DNA from: UBA4416 sp963422675 | Lineage (GTDB): Bacteria; Bacteroidota; Bacteroidia; B-17B0; Aurantibacillaceae | DNA length: 64,000 bases | Assembly (NCBI GenBank): GCA_963422675.2 | Contig: CAXVYS010000014.1 | Coordinates: 124,001-188,000 of the forward strand | Reading direction: 5' to 3' | Shown: positions 26,300 through 35,458 of the stretch, piece by piece | Position numbering within the stretch: the first letter of the stretch is position 1 | How the letters are laid out: each line of letters begins with the position of its first letter | Notes under the pieces: model-generated | The model's input: only the letters and a program-made list of their open reading frames with translations | Database searches by the model: none | Told to the model about the DNA's origin: nothing | Made by a program: the position numbers and the translations under genes

Positions 26300-28567
26300 A
26301 TGAAAAAAAACTTTACTCTTGCGGCTTTAATCCTTGGTACTATTACAGTTAAAGCTCAATCTAATACCGAATTCTGGAAAACCATAGAGGAAAAGGAAAT
26401 AATCATTTCAGGAAAAAGAGAAATCGTTCCCGATAAATTTAAGACCTATCATTTAGATGTTATTTCATTAAAAAACAGTTTAAATAGTGTTCCTTCGGAT
26501 AAAACAACATTAATCAAACACTCAGGCAGCATTATTACGTTGCCAATGCCTGATGGTAACTTTGAAAGGTTTCAAATTGTTGAATCGCCAGTAATGGCTG
26601 AGCCTCTTCAAATCAGTTACCCGAATATAAGAACGTACAGTATTCATGGAATCGATGACATTTATGCCAGCGGAAAACTTGATTTGACAGAATATGGCTT
26701 TCACGGGATGATTCGTAGCCCTAAAGGGACTGTGTTTATTGACCCCTATTGCAGAAATAATGTAGAAGATTATATATCATACTACACGGTTAATTTTACC
26801 AAGCCTGAAAAAGACCGTATGATTGAGATTGGGGTATTGGGAAATGAGAGTCAGGCACAAAAAGCATTGTCTCCCGCTGTTATGATTTGTTCAGGCGCAA
26901 ATCTCAGAACTTACCGTTTGGCGATTGCCTGTACAAAAGAATATGCGGCAGCAGCTACCGGAAGTGCTACACCTACCACTGCACAAACACTTGCGAAAGT
27001 TGTGACTTCTGTAAACAGGGTAGATGGTGTTTATGAAACAGAAGCAGCTATTAAACTGGTATTGGTACCAACTACTACATTGGTTTTATTTACAAGTGCA
27101 ACGGGTTCAGGCTTCTCAACTTCAGATAATAGTAATTCCGGTACTTTAATAAACAAAAGCCAAAGTGTGATTACTGCCACGATTGGGTCGGCAAACTTTG
27201 ATATTGGTCATACTTTCAGCACCGGTGGTGGTGGTTTGGCGAATTTGGGCTGTGTATGTAACAATAGTTCAAAAGCAAGTGGCATTACAGGAAGTTCAAG
27301 CCCTGTAGGAGATCCTTATGACATTGATTATGTTGCACATGAAATGGGACATCAATTTGGAGGGAATCATACATTTAATAATTCATCATTAGGCAGCTGT
27401 GCGGGAAACAGAAACGGATCTACCGCTGTTGAACCCGGCAGTGGCATTACCATTATGGCTTATGCAGGTATTTGTGGAAGTGATGATTTAGCTTCTCATA
27501 GTATTCCTTATTTTCATTCGGTTAGCTTTGATGAGATCATGGCTTATTCAAATACAGGAACCGGTAACAGTTGCCCTGTAACCACGGCCACCGGAAACAA
27601 CCCTCCTACTGTTACTCCAAGTGCAAACTATGTTGTTCCTGTTAACACCCCGTTTTTATTAACCGGTTCGGCAACGGACCCTGACGGCGATGCTTTAACC
27701 TACCAGTGGGAAGAGTCAGATGCCGGAGCTTCTGCCAGTGTTTGGAATGCAGGAACGAAGCCTTATTTTATGTCTTACGCTCCTATTACATCTCCTACAA
27801 GATCATTCCCTAAACTATCTGTGATATTATCAGGTAATATGCAAGGTACTATTGGAGAGTATTTACCAACCACTGCACAAACATTGAAATTCAGATTGAC
27901 AGCACGTGACAATAAAATGGGAGGTGGTGGAACCTGTTATGCAACCACACAGGTAACTGTAAATGCAGCAGGACCTTTTGCCGTAACCTCACAAAGTGTA
28001 ACAGGCCTGGCTTATTTCAGTGGTTCCTTACAAACCATTACATGGGATGTAAACGGAACGGATCTTGCTCCGATAAGCTGTTCGAATGTAAATATTTACA
28101 TTAGTAAAGATGCAGGAAATACATTTACACTGGCATTGGCAAATACGCCTAATGACGGGACAGAAAATGTAACCCTTCCTGTGTTAGCGGTTACCAGTAC
28201 CCTTTGCCGTGTGAAAGTAGAAAGTATTGGAAATATATTTTTCGACATTAACAGTAAACCATTTACTATATACAATACATTAACCGGTATTAATCAATAT
28301 TCTTCAAACGGATTAGCTATTAATTTATATCCAAATCCGTTTTCGGGTTCTGTAAAAATTGACATTGTTAACCCGGGGAAACTGGATGCTGCAACGACGG
28401 TATTACATGTATATGATATTTTAGGAAATATTGTAAGAACAGAAAAAATAAAATTAACGGATAATTATTCTGAAACGTTTGATCTTTCGAATTTAGCCAA
28501 CGGATCTTATATGATTGAGGTTACAGACGGGAAACAAAGATCGGTAACCCGCTTAATCAAATTATAA
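26300..28567 (+). CDS. Secreted reprolysin-like zinc metalloprotease with T9SS sorting tail
   Basis: The 755-residue protein has a signal peptide, an N-terminal propeptide-like region and a zincin catalytic domain. The zinc-binding motif HEMGHQFGGNH (HExxHxxGxxH, residues 347-357) is complete, and IMAYAGICG near 387 supplies the Met-turn. An Ig-like domain follows (NTPFLLTGSATDPDGDALTYQWEES). The C-terminus holds a T9SS type A tail (LYPNPFSGSVKIDI...NGSYMIEVTDGKQRSVTRLI). It should be exported by type IX secretion and act on extracellular protein. The gene stands alone with its own promoter and terminator. Confidence 0.9.
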   Translation: MKKNFTLAALILGTITVKAQSNTEFWKTIEEKEIIISGKREIVPDKFKTYHLDVISLKNSLNSVPSDKTTLIKHSGSIITLPMPDGNFERFQIVESPVMAEPLQISYPNIRTYSIHGIDDIYASGKLDLTEYGFHGMIRSPKGTVFIDPYCRNNVEDYISYYTVNFTKPEKDRMIEIGVLGNESQAQKALSPAVMICSGANLRTYRLAIACTKEYAAAATGSATPTTAQTLAKVVTSVNRVDGVYETEAAIKLVLVPTTTLVLFTSATGSGFSTSDNSNSGTLINKSQSVITATIGSANFDIGHTFSTGGGGLANLGCVCNNSSKASGITGSSSPVGDPYDIDYVAHEMGHQFGGNHTFNNSSLGSCAGNRNGSTAVEPGSGITIMAYAGICGSDDLASHSIPYFHSVSFDEIMAYSNTGTGNSCPVTTATGNNPPTVTPSANYVVPVNTPFLLTGSATDPDGDALTYQWEESDAGASASVWNAGTKPYFMSYAPITSPTRSFPKLSVILSGNMQGTIGEYLPTTAQTLKFRLTARDNKMGGGGTCYATTQVTVNAAGPFAVTSQSVTGLAYFSGSLQTITWDVNGTDLAPISCSNVNIYISKDAGNTFTLALANTPNDGTENVTLPVLAVTSTLCRVKVESIGNIFFDINSKPFTIYNTLTGINQYSSNGLAINLYPNPFSGSVKIDIVNPGKLDAATTVLHVYDILGNIVRTEKIKLTDNYSETFDLSNLANGSYMIEVTDGKQRSVTRLIKL

Positions 28568-28589
28568 TTCATTAAGAACTCCCCATTAA

Positions 28590-28625
28590 AAATCCCGGTA
28601 GCAATAAGCTGTCGGGATTTTTTTA
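28590..28625 (+). terminator. Intrinsic terminator of the metalloprotease gene
   Basis: AAATCCCG (28590-28597) pairs with CGGGATTT (28613-28620), followed by seven T bases. Confidence 0.85.
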
Positions 28626-28669
28626 TGACTATTTGAGTTGAATTGGCAGAGCGGTTTGCCCGGCAATGA

Positions 28670-29593
28670 TTAACGGAGCATTAAGCCCCTTTTAACCAGG
28701 TAGGTTTGCAGGATCACATCAAAACCATGGTTTATATCCGCTTCCACAAAATCGATCTTATATTGACCGCATTTCAGTTTAAGAGCCTCTGTATATTCCA
28801 TTACTTTTTTACGGTAGGTTTCTTTTACCTGGGTAGGATTTAATTTAATTTCCTGTTTGGTTTCAATATCAATAAAATGGTAAGGGCGGTTTTCAAAATC
28901 AAAATCCAGCTCTTTATTCTTATCGGTTACATGGAATAACACGACATCGTGTTTCCGGTATTTTAAATGCTGTAAAGAAGAAAAGATAGTTTCGAGATGA
29001 GCTTCATCTTCAAACATATCACTAAAAATAACCACGAGCGAACGTACGTGAATAATTTCAGCAATTTGATTTAAGGCCTTAGAGGATTGCGTAGCAGATG
29101 TTTCATGAAAAGAATCCTTTTTTAAAAGTTCTTCCAACTCATGATAGATCATTTTTTGCTGTGTGGGATTACTTTTAGCGGGATAGTGCTTATAGATCTC
29201 ACTATCAAACAGCGTTAAGCCCACAGCATCTCTCTGGCTTTTAAGCAGCTCTATTAAAGCGGCAGCGGCATATATAGAAAATGATAATTTGTTATGAGCC
29301 GTAGTTGCTTTTTCAAGTGGAAATAGCATGGAGTTTGAAGTATCTATCACAATCTGGCAACGGAGATTTGTTTCTTCTTCGTATCGCTTAATAAACAGCT
29401 TATCAGTTTTAGCAAATAATTTCCAATCGATGTGTTTGGTACTTTCTCCACTGTTATAAATACGGTGTTCGGCAAACTCTACCGAAAAACCATGGAACGG
29501 ACTTTTATGAAGCCCTGTGATAAAGCCTTCTACTACCTGCTTTGCCAGCAGTTCCAATTTTGAGAAGGGTTCTATTTTTTGTCTATCGATCAC
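28670..29593 (-). CDS. DUF58 domain protein (second copy)
   Basis: The core matches DUF58: FHGFSVEFAEHRIYNSGESTKHIDWKLFAKTDKLFIKRYEEE, then the MIDAS-like DTSNS (IVIDTSNSMLF) and SLVVIFSDMFED. The sequence is clearly related to the gene at 13049 but distant. No ATG is near the N-terminus: a GTG at 29593 gives M-I-D-R-Q-K and fits family N-termini; a TTG at 29623 would fall in the T-run of the HU terminator. I prefer the GTG. No moxR is adjacent, so its ATPase partner would act in trans. Confidence 0.85.
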   Translation of the reverse strand: MIDRQKIEPFSKLELLAKQVVEGFITGLHKSPFHGFSVEFAEHRIYNSGESTKHIDWKLFAKTDKLFIKRYEEETNLRCQIVIDTSNSMLFPLEKATTAHNKLSFSIYAAAALIELLKSQRDAVGLTLFDSEIYKHYPAKSNPTQQKMIYHELEELLKKDSFHETSATQSSKALNQIAEIIHVRSLVVIFSDMFEDEAHLETIFSSLQHLKYRKHDVVLFHVTDKNKELDFDFENRPYHFIDIETKQEIKLNPTQVKETYRKKVMEYTEALKLKCGQYKIDFVEADINHGFDVILQTYLVKRGLMLR

Positions 29594-29624
29594 TGCACAT
29601 AAAAATACAATTAATCCGGGCAAT

Positions 29625-29658
29625 AAAAAAACCCTTCGTTAGTAACGAAGGGTTTTTT
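29625..29658 (-). terminator. Intrinsic terminator after the HU gene
   Basis: A perfect stem AAAAAACCCTTCGTT...AACGAAGGGTTTTTT with a three-base loop lies 21 bases after the HU stop. It is flanked by A and T runs on both sides, so it could act in either direction. Confidence 0.9.
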
Positions 29659-29678
29659 ATGATTAATTAGTTTCCTAA

Positions 29679-29960
29679 TTATTTTCCTTTGTTAACGTTA
29701 CCAGCTAACTCAGTTCCAGCTTTAAATTTAACTACTTTTTTAGCAGCAATTTTAATTTCTTTTCCTGTTTGAGGGTTACGTCCTAAACGTGCAGCACGTT
29801 TAGCTACTGAAAAAGAACCGAATCCTACTAAAGAAATACGGTCACCTTTTTTTAATCCTTTTGATACTGCTTCAATAGTAGCATCTAATGCACGACCTGC
29901 ATCAGCTTTAGTTAATTTAGCTCCGTTTGCAATTGCTTCGATTAATTCTGCTTTGTTCAT
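29679..29960 (-). CDS. HU-family DNA-binding protein
   Basis: The 93-residue protein has the HU/IHF helices (NKAELIEAIANGAKLTKADAGRALDATIEAVSKGLKKG) and the DNA-binding beta arm ending FGSFSVAKRAARLGRNPQTGKEI, with the proline-containing tip in GRNPQTG. HU is an abundant nucleoid protein that bends DNA. It is likely a monocistronic, strongly expressed gene: it has a near-perfect promoter and a strong terminator. Confidence 0.97.
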   Translation of the reverse strand: MNKAELIEAIANGAKLTKADAGRALDATIEAVSKGLKKGDRISLVGFGSFSVAKRAARLGRNPQTGKEIKIAAKKVVKFKAGTELAGNVNKGK

Positions 29961-30005
29961 TTTGTTTTGTTTTAAGGGTTAAACTTTTTAAATTAATTAA
30001 CAAGA

Positions 30006-30035
30006 CAAATGTATACGCTAATCCCTATTTGTCAA
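30006..30035 (-). promoter_or_regulatory. Near-consensus promoter of the HU gene
   Basis: On the minus strand TTG (30033-30035), exactly 19 bases, then TACATTTG (30006-30013). This is a full match to the Bacteroidota TTG-N19-TAnnTTTG pattern. It lies 46 bases before the HU start. Confidence 0.85.
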
Positions 30036-30279
30036 GTGTTTTAGTAAAAAAAATAGCGATTTTGTTTATAAATAAGCCTTTTGTTAATAAGTATGGCTGT
30101 ATCGCCCCCCTAATAAGGGTTTACAAACAGCTCTTGAGCTATACTGTTTCATAGTATGCCTTATAGACTTCTTATGGGCTGTGTATGAATATACATAGTA
30201 CTTATGTCATACTATATAAGTATAAAACAAAAGAATTTATATACTCACTATATGTAATAATAACTTATGCGATTCCTGT
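30036..30279. other. AT-rich intergenic stretch without a gene
   Basis: This stretch lies upstream of the HU promoter and downstream of the VWA lipoprotein gene. It holds the palindrome AGCTCTTGAGCT (30129-30140) and a small ATACT/AGTAT hairpin (30141-30157), neither with a T-run. I see no coding potential or RNA gene. Confidence 0.6.
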
Positions 30280-31476
30280 TTACTGTAATCTTTCATTAAT
30301 TAAACGTTCCATGAGTTTATTAAGATACTCTACCTGGTAGTTTCCTACAGAGGCTTCTATGTGTGCGTTTCCTATTCCGCTATCATTGGTAATAAACACA
30401 TAACTTCCGTTCGTTGCAATGGCCATGTAGCGCATTAAAAATTCTGTTTCTTTATCAATACCGCTTGCAGTAATAGGGATAATAGTAATACCCTTGCTAC
30501 TCGCCAGTTCTATTAAGTGATTGATCTCTGAGGTTATCTGATCCTCGTGATGCGGCGGCGCATCCAACACTAAAAAAAGAAGCCGTGCTGTTGCATGAGG
30601 TGACCACTGCAAATCTGATATAGCTTCCTGTAATGCCGTATGAACCGCTTCAGGGAAATCGCCACCACCATCTGCAGATTGTTCTTTTATAAAATTAACC
30701 GTTTCATCCAGATCAGAGGTAAAGTCAGATTTCCTGGTAACGTAATCATCTCCTTGATCTTTGTAAAAAACAGTACCGGTATTAATCAACACCTGGTTGT
30801 TTTTAGATTTTACTTTATCAATCACATCGGTTAACTCTGCCTTTAAAAACTCAAGCTCATCTCCCATAGAACCTGTAGCATCCACCACAAAGGCAATGTC
30901 TATTTTCTTTTCGTTGTTGTTCGCATTTTCCTGATCAACCAACACGATTCTGTTTACTTCTTTGTGGCTATAACCTACTATATTTTTAAACGATTCTCCG
31001 GCAACTCTGATCTTTAATTTTTTAAGCTCGTATTGAGTTGTTCCTTTCAAAGCAGGCCACAGTTCCGCATTTCCTTTATTATCTGTTTTTGATTTCCAGA
31101 GCACATCCCCCTCCTCTGTTATTAATTCAACCGGGATATCCACTAAACTTTCCGACTTGCTATTTCTAATGTGAACGGCAATCCGGTTATCGAAATGATA
31201 GTTCCAATAACGGGACATGGAAGAGAAGTCTGAGCGTTGGTTTAATGATTCCCAGAAATCCCAATTAGCGAGGTCGTTCCATTCGGCAGCAGTAATCTGC
31301 CCTGATTCAATTTGATGCTGTCCTTCATCGCTTTTAGCTTTGGAACTTTCTGTTTCGGAGCTTTCTGTTTTTGAGTCTCTATCAGAAGTGAGGTCTCTGT
31401 ATCCCGACTCTTCCCTGCCAGGGCCACAAGCCGTTAAGGCAATTGATAATGCGGCAAAAATTAATGTGTGTTTCAT
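30280..31476 (-). CDS. VWA-domain lipoprotein
   Basis: The 398-residue protein has a lipobox LTAC at residues 14-17. A Ser/Glu/Lys-rich linker follows (residues 25-60), then a beta region resembling a carboxypeptidase-regulatory fold (LVDIPVELITEEGDVLWKSKTDNKGNAEL). A VWA domain follows with MIDAS DATGS (IAFVVDATGSMGDELEFLK), DGGGDFPEAV and VLDAPPH. The MIDAS Thr variant should still bind a metal. It is probably surface- or periplasm-facing and binds a protein ligand. There are no obvious partner genes nearby. Confidence 0.82.
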   Translation of the reverse strand: MKHTLIFAALSIALTACGPGREESGYRDLTSDRDSKTESSETESSKAKSDEGQHQIESGQITAAEWNDLANWDFWESLNQRSDFSSMSRYWNYHFDNRIAVHIRNSKSESLVDIPVELITEEGDVLWKSKTDNKGNAELWPALKGTTQYELKKLKIRVAGESFKNIVGYSHKEVNRIVLVDQENANNNEKKIDIAFVVDATGSMGDELEFLKAELTDVIDKVKSKNNQVLINTGTVFYKDQGDDYVTRKSDFTSDLDETVNFIKEQSADGGGDFPEAVHTALQEAISDLQWSPHATARLLFLVLDAPPHHEDQITSEINHLIELASSKGITIIPITASGIDKETEFLMRYMAIATNGSYVFITNDSGIGNAHIEASVGNYQVEYLNKLMERLINERLQ

Positions 31477-31540
31477 AAGATTAACTTTTTATCATTTCAC
31501 GTTTATGTCGAAACCATAAAAAAGTAACCCAATTCTTCAA

Positions 31541-32482
31541 TTACAAAAACCTCAAATTATTTTCTGTTTTAAAACCTCTTAAAAATTCTTCTACCAGCAT
31601 TCTTTTTTTTCCGGCCATTTGCAGTTCTTTTATATTTATAAAACCGTTAGCGCATGCTACTTTAAAATACGTTTTGCCATCCGTTAATACATCACCGGTA
31701 TGATGAGCATGTTGCGTTACTTCCATTTCTGTCTTATATAATTTCACAGCAATAGTTTGTCCATTCTTATCTACAAACTCTGTAAATGCAGCAGGGTGTG
31801 GAGAAAGCCCCCGAATTAAATTATATATTTTTTCAACGCTATTATTCCAGTTTACTTTACAGGTTTCTTTAAATAATTTTGGAGCGTGAATACTTTGGGT
31901 ATCGTCCTGAGGTTTTAATTCATATTTACCACTCTCTATTGCTTTTACTGTTTTTAGAATGGTTTCGGCTCCCAGTTGCATCAACGTATCATGAAGCTCT
32001 CCTGCTGTAGTGGTGCTGTTAATTGGAGCTTTCGCCTGAAACAACATATTACCGGTATCAATTTCGTGTTTTAATTTGAAACTCGTAACACCACTTTCAG
32101 TTTCTCCGTTTATTATAGCCCAATTAATGGGAGCAGCTCCTCGATACTTGGGTAATAAAGATCCGTGAAGGTTATATGTACCTAATGGCGGCATATTCCA
32201 AACTATCTCCGGCAACATTCTAAAGGCCACTACAATTTGTAAATCGGCATTCAGTGTTTTTAATTCATTCATAAATGTTTCCTCTTTTAATTTTTCGGGT
32301 TGCAGGATCCTGAGACCTTTTTCCAAAGCATATTTTTTAACGGCCGATTGTTGCAGTTGTTGTCCACGGCCTGCAGGCTTATCAGGAACAGTTACAACTC
32401 CTACGACATCATAGTTATGCTGTAGTAATATATCTAAACTTGCAACTGCAAATTCGGGGGTACCCATAAAAACTATCTTCAT
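31541..32482 (-). CDS. fmt: Methionyl-tRNA formyltransferase
   Basis: This 313-residue enzyme formylates the initiator Met-tRNA. It shows KIVFMGTPEFAV at the start, the 10-formyl-THF/catalytic block NLHGSLLPKYRGAAPINWAI and the downstream DTGNMLFQ. The C-terminal domain includes IRGLSPHPAAF. The ATG at 32482 fits the family start; a TTG two codons upstream is less likely. It is divergent from the response regulator gene. Confidence 0.96.
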   Translation of the reverse strand: MKIVFMGTPEFAVASLDILLQHNYDVVGVVTVPDKPAGRGQQLQQSAVKKYALEKGLRILQPEKLKEETFMNELKTLNADLQIVVAFRMLPEIVWNMPPLGTYNLHGSLLPKYRGAAPINWAIINGETESGVTSFKLKHEIDTGNMLFQAKAPINSTTTAGELHDTLMQLGAETILKTVKAIESGKYELKPQDDTQSIHAPKLFKETCKVNWNNSVEKIYNLIRGLSPHPAAFTEFVDKNGQTIAVKLYKTEMEVTQHAHHTGDVLTDGKTYFKVACANGFINIKELQMAGKKRMLVEEFLRGFKTENNLRFL

Positions 32483-32596
32483 TGCCAATTCTATTTTACG
32501 GTGTAAAGTTAAAATCTTCTACTAATTAGTTAACTTTTATCGAAACTTTGTTAATAGTAAAATATTAAATCATGAAAAATACATAACTTGCATTTT

Positions 32597-33277
32597 ATGA
32601 AAGTACTACTGGTAGAAGATGATACAACCCTCAATCAAAACATTAAAGAATATTTAATGCAGGAACAGTTTGATGTTGAAGTTGTATTTGACGGGCAGAT
32701 AGCAGAAAAGGTGATGAAAAAAACCAGCTTTGATTGTATTATTCTGGATGTTAATTTACCTTTTAAAAATGGTTATGAGTTGTGCAAAGAATTCAGAGTA
32801 TATAATAAATCGACGCCGGTACTTATGCTCACAGCATTTGACGAACTGGAAGACAAAGTAAATGGATTTGATTGCGGTGCAGATGATTATTTAACCAAGC
32901 CTTTTTATATGAAGGAGCTGGCCATGAGAATCAGATCTCTTATTAAGAGAAACAACAACCTTCCGGGGCAGGAAACAACTGAAAACATTACCGTGGAAGA
33001 TATTGTGATCAATCAAAAAACAAAAACGGTTAAAAGAAGTGATATAGAAATTATTTTGACTCCCAGAGAATACCAGATCTTACTGAAGCTGGCTTTAGCA
33101 AAGGGTGAGTTGGTAGATAAGCAGGAATTGGTAAAAGAGATCTGGGGTGGTTCGTTTGAAGCGAATACCAATACAATTGAAGTATATATTAATTTTTTAA
33201 GAAAAAAAATTGATAAGCCTTTTGATAAACAATTGATAAAAACCAAGATCGGTTACGGATATTACTTGAATTTATGA
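32597..33277 (+). CDS. OmpR-family response regulator
   Basis: The 226-residue protein has a receiver domain (KVLLVEDDTT; phosphorylated Asp51 in IILDVNLPFKNG; Thr in LMLTAFD; Lys in DDYLTKPF) and a winged-helix DNA-binding domain (LTPREYQILLKLALAKGELVDKQEL; IEVYINFLRKKID). The ATG at 32597 is preferred to a TTG nine bases earlier. It overlaps the histidine kinase gene by four bases. The efflux operon 2 kb downstream is the probable target, where three phased CATTTTAAGGT repeats lie upstream. Confidence 0.95.
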   Translation: MKVLLVEDDTTLNQNIKEYLMQEQFDVEVVFDGQIAEKVMKKTSFDCIILDVNLPFKNGYELCKEFRVYNKSTPVLMLTAFDELEDKVNGFDCGADDYLTKPFYMKELAMRIRSLIKRNNNLPGQETTENITVEDIVINQKTKTVKRSDIEIILTPREYQILLKLALAKGELVDKQELVKEIWGGSFEANTNTIEVYINFLRKKIDKPFDKQLIKTKIGYGYYLNL

Positions 33278-34638
33278 GCATACGGAGCAAAATTTTATTG
33301 TACTTTTCTACGCTATCCATCACGTTTGTAGGGATAGCTTTCATCATCATTTATTCTCTTTTTTCAAATTACCGGACACAGGAATTTGTTCAGCGTATTA
33401 AAGATAAAACCATTACGACCGTAAAATTTTTAGTTGAAATAGAACAGATCGATCATAATTTATTACAGACGATGGATGCCTATACGATTAATTCTTTATA
33501 CAAAGAAAAGGTATTGATCTTTGACAGTCACAAAAAATTAATTTACAGCAGTGTGGATGATACTCAGATTAAGTACCAGGAATCGATACTGGACGATCTT
33601 AACTCCACCAATAATTTAATTGAAGCAACAGAAGAAAATTATGACGTTGTGGGGGTTTGCTTCCAGTTCGGAAACATTAATTACTATGGTATATCAAAGG
33701 CTTACGATGAGTTTGGACTCGATAAATTATCCTACCTGAAATCTATTTTCTTTATCATTTTTATCATTTTCTCTACCGTTATTTTAATTTCTTCTTATTT
33801 GATATCCAAACAAATTACCCAGCCTATTAATTTAATGACGGAAGAACTTAAAAAAATAAACCTGGATTCTCAAAATAATTTACTGTCTGTACCCAAAAGT
33901 AAAGATGAAATCAATATGTTGGCGGCACGTTTTAATGAGTTGATGAAGCGGTTAAACGATGCCTTTTCCTTTCAAAAACATGCTATTCATCACATTTCCC
34001 ACGAATTAAAAACACCTATTGCCATTTTGGTTTCCAACTTCGAAAAAATGGAAAAAGAAACCAATTTAGAAGTGCTACAACATCAGATTAAACATCAAAA
34101 AGAGGATACGAAAAATTTAAGTGATATTATTAATGCCTTGCTGGAAATATCGAAAGTAGAAACCGGTAATAAACTGGAAACGGAAAAGATACGAATTGAC
34201 GAACTCATTTTTGACACAGTGGATGAGCTAAAGCGCCTACACGAAGAATTTACTTTTGAAATAGAACTCGACGACAGCATTTCCAATGAAGAATATCTTT
34301 TGATCAATGGAAATCAAAAGCTAATACGCCTTGCTACTATGAACCTGGCCAATAACTGCATTCGATACAGTGACAATAAAAAAGCCAAATTTTTAATCTA
34401 CATTAAAGAATATCATTTACATATTGATGTAATAAATACCGGCAAAGTAATTAACGACCAGGAAAAACAGTTTTTATTTCAACATTTTTTCAGGGGCGAA
34501 AACAGTAAGGAAAAAAGAGGGTTTGGTTTGGGCTTAGTACTCATCAATAAAATTATCTTACTACATCATGGTGAAATCAGATATTCTTCAGAAAACGGGG
34601 CTAATACCTTTACCCTTGATTTCCCCCGCCAGAGCTAA
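33274..34638 (+). CDS. Sensor histidine kinase
   Basis: The 454-residue protein has two membrane helices (~8-30 and ~152-175) around a periplasmic sensor of about 120 residues, a HAMP linker (SKQITQPINLMTEELKKI), the H-box HHISHELKTPIAIL, the N-box (MNLANNCIRYSDN) and the G-box (GFGLGLVLINKII). It pairs with the overlapping response regulator. The sensor domain is unlike CusS-type sequences by eye, so the stimulus (metal or otherwise) is inferred only from the neighbouring efflux genes. Confidence 0.95.
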   Translation: MSIRSKILLYFSTLSITFVGIAFIIIYSLFSNYRTQEFVQRIKDKTITTVKFLVEIEQIDHNLLQTMDAYTINSLYKEKVLIFDSHKKLIYSSVDDTQIKYQESILDDLNSTNNLIEATEENYDVVGVCFQFGNINYYGISKAYDEFGLDKLSYLKSIFFIIFIIFSTVILISSYLISKQITQPINLMTEELKKINLDSQNNLLSVPKSKDEINMLAARFNELMKRLNDAFSFQKHAIHHISHELKTPIAILVSNFEKMEKETNLEVLQHQIKHQKEDTKNLSDIINALLEISKVETGNKLETEKIRIDELIFDTVDELKRLHEEFTFEIELDDSISNEEYLLINGNQKLIRLATMNLANNCIRYSDNKKAKFLIYIKEYHLHIDVINTGKVINDQEKQFLFQHFFRGENSKEKRGFGLGLVLINKIILLHHGEIRYSSENGANTFTLDFPRQS

Positions 34639-34639
34639 T

Positions 34640-35350
34640 CTATTCATCATCCATCATTTTTTTAAACTTGTAATTGAGGGTTAACCCGTATACAAAAAGA
34701 TCATTATTATTCTTCTTTCGGTTAAAGGTAGATTGCAACACAAAAAAGGCATCTACGCTTAATTGTTTTGTAAACTTATGATTAAGCCCTATGTAAATGC
34801 GGTTTCTTCTTAACTCAAAGTTTTGAATAAAAAGTGTGGTCATTATTTCATCCCCTATGTATACCCTATCTGCCCTGGTAAGTCTTCTGTTCAGCATGAG
34901 TTTTTCTCTGGCGTCTGTTCTGGCATAAGGCTTATAACCATTATCAACGATAAAAAAGCTGGAGGTATATTGAAAAATAATCCGGTTACTTAAATACCAG
35001 TAATCATTTATCTTAAAACGGTTATTAATAGAAGTATAATATTGATGAAAAGTTCTAAAATAGGTGTCTGATTCTTTGGAAGGAGAATACACATAATTGA
35101 CAGATACGGAAAAATTATTTTTTATATTATAAAACAAACCTGCATCTATATAATATGATTTTATGGAGGTTAGATTTTCACTATCTCTTACCCTTCCCAT
35201 CATACGGTAAGATAACTTGTTATAGATTTTTTGTTTAATAGCCAGAGAAAACCAGCCGGCCATATCCTTGCCTCTATTTTGAGCGCGGAGGCTACAAACA
35301 AGGCATAATGCAACCAAGCTAATTCCTATTTTTATTCCCCTATATGGCAT
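34640..35350 (-). CDS. DUF2490 outer-membrane-like protein
   Basis: The 236-residue protein has a signal peptide (GIKIGISLVALCLVCSLRAQ) and alternating hydrophobic/aromatic beta strands (LSYRMMGRVRDSENL; FSVSVNYVYSPSKES; YYTSINNRFKINDYWYLSNRIIF). It ends LTLNYKFKK, typical of an outer-membrane barrel such as DUF2490. It is divergent from the efflux operon and shares the 108-base regulatory gap holding the CATTTTAAGGT repeats. Its stop lies one base from the kinase stop on the other strand. Function is unknown, perhaps an accessory porin. Confidence 0.75.
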   Translation of the reverse strand: MPYRGIKIGISLVALCLVCSLRAQNRGKDMAGWFSLAIKQKIYNKLSYRMMGRVRDSENLTSIKSYYIDAGLFYNIKNNFSVSVNYVYSPSKESDTYFRTFHQYYTSINNRFKINDYWYLSNRIIFQYTSSFFIVDNGYKPYARTDAREKLMLNRRLTRADRVYIGDEIMTTLFIQNFELRRNRIYIGLNHKFTKQLSVDAFFVLQSTFNRKKNNNDLFVYGLTLNYKFKKMMDDE

Positions 35351-35385
35351 TATACAAATAAACGTAACAGAAATGTATTCATCTG

Positions 35386-35428
35386 CATTTTAAGGTAAAT
35401 TTTATACATTTTAAGGTCATTTTAAGGT
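35386..35428 (+). promoter_or_regulatory. Three phased CATTTTAAGGT direct repeats; candidate response regulator binding site
   Basis: CATTTTAAGGT occurs exactly at 35386-35396, 35407-35417 and 35418-35428. The starts are 21 and 11 bases apart, about two and one helical turns, so all three copies face the same side of the DNA. OmpR-type regulators bind such tandem half-sites. The site lies 30 bases before the tolC-like start and 35 bases from the divergent DUF2490 start. Confidence 0.7.
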
Positions 35429-35458
35429 AGATCTCCTCAAATTTGAAGCGAAATTTAA

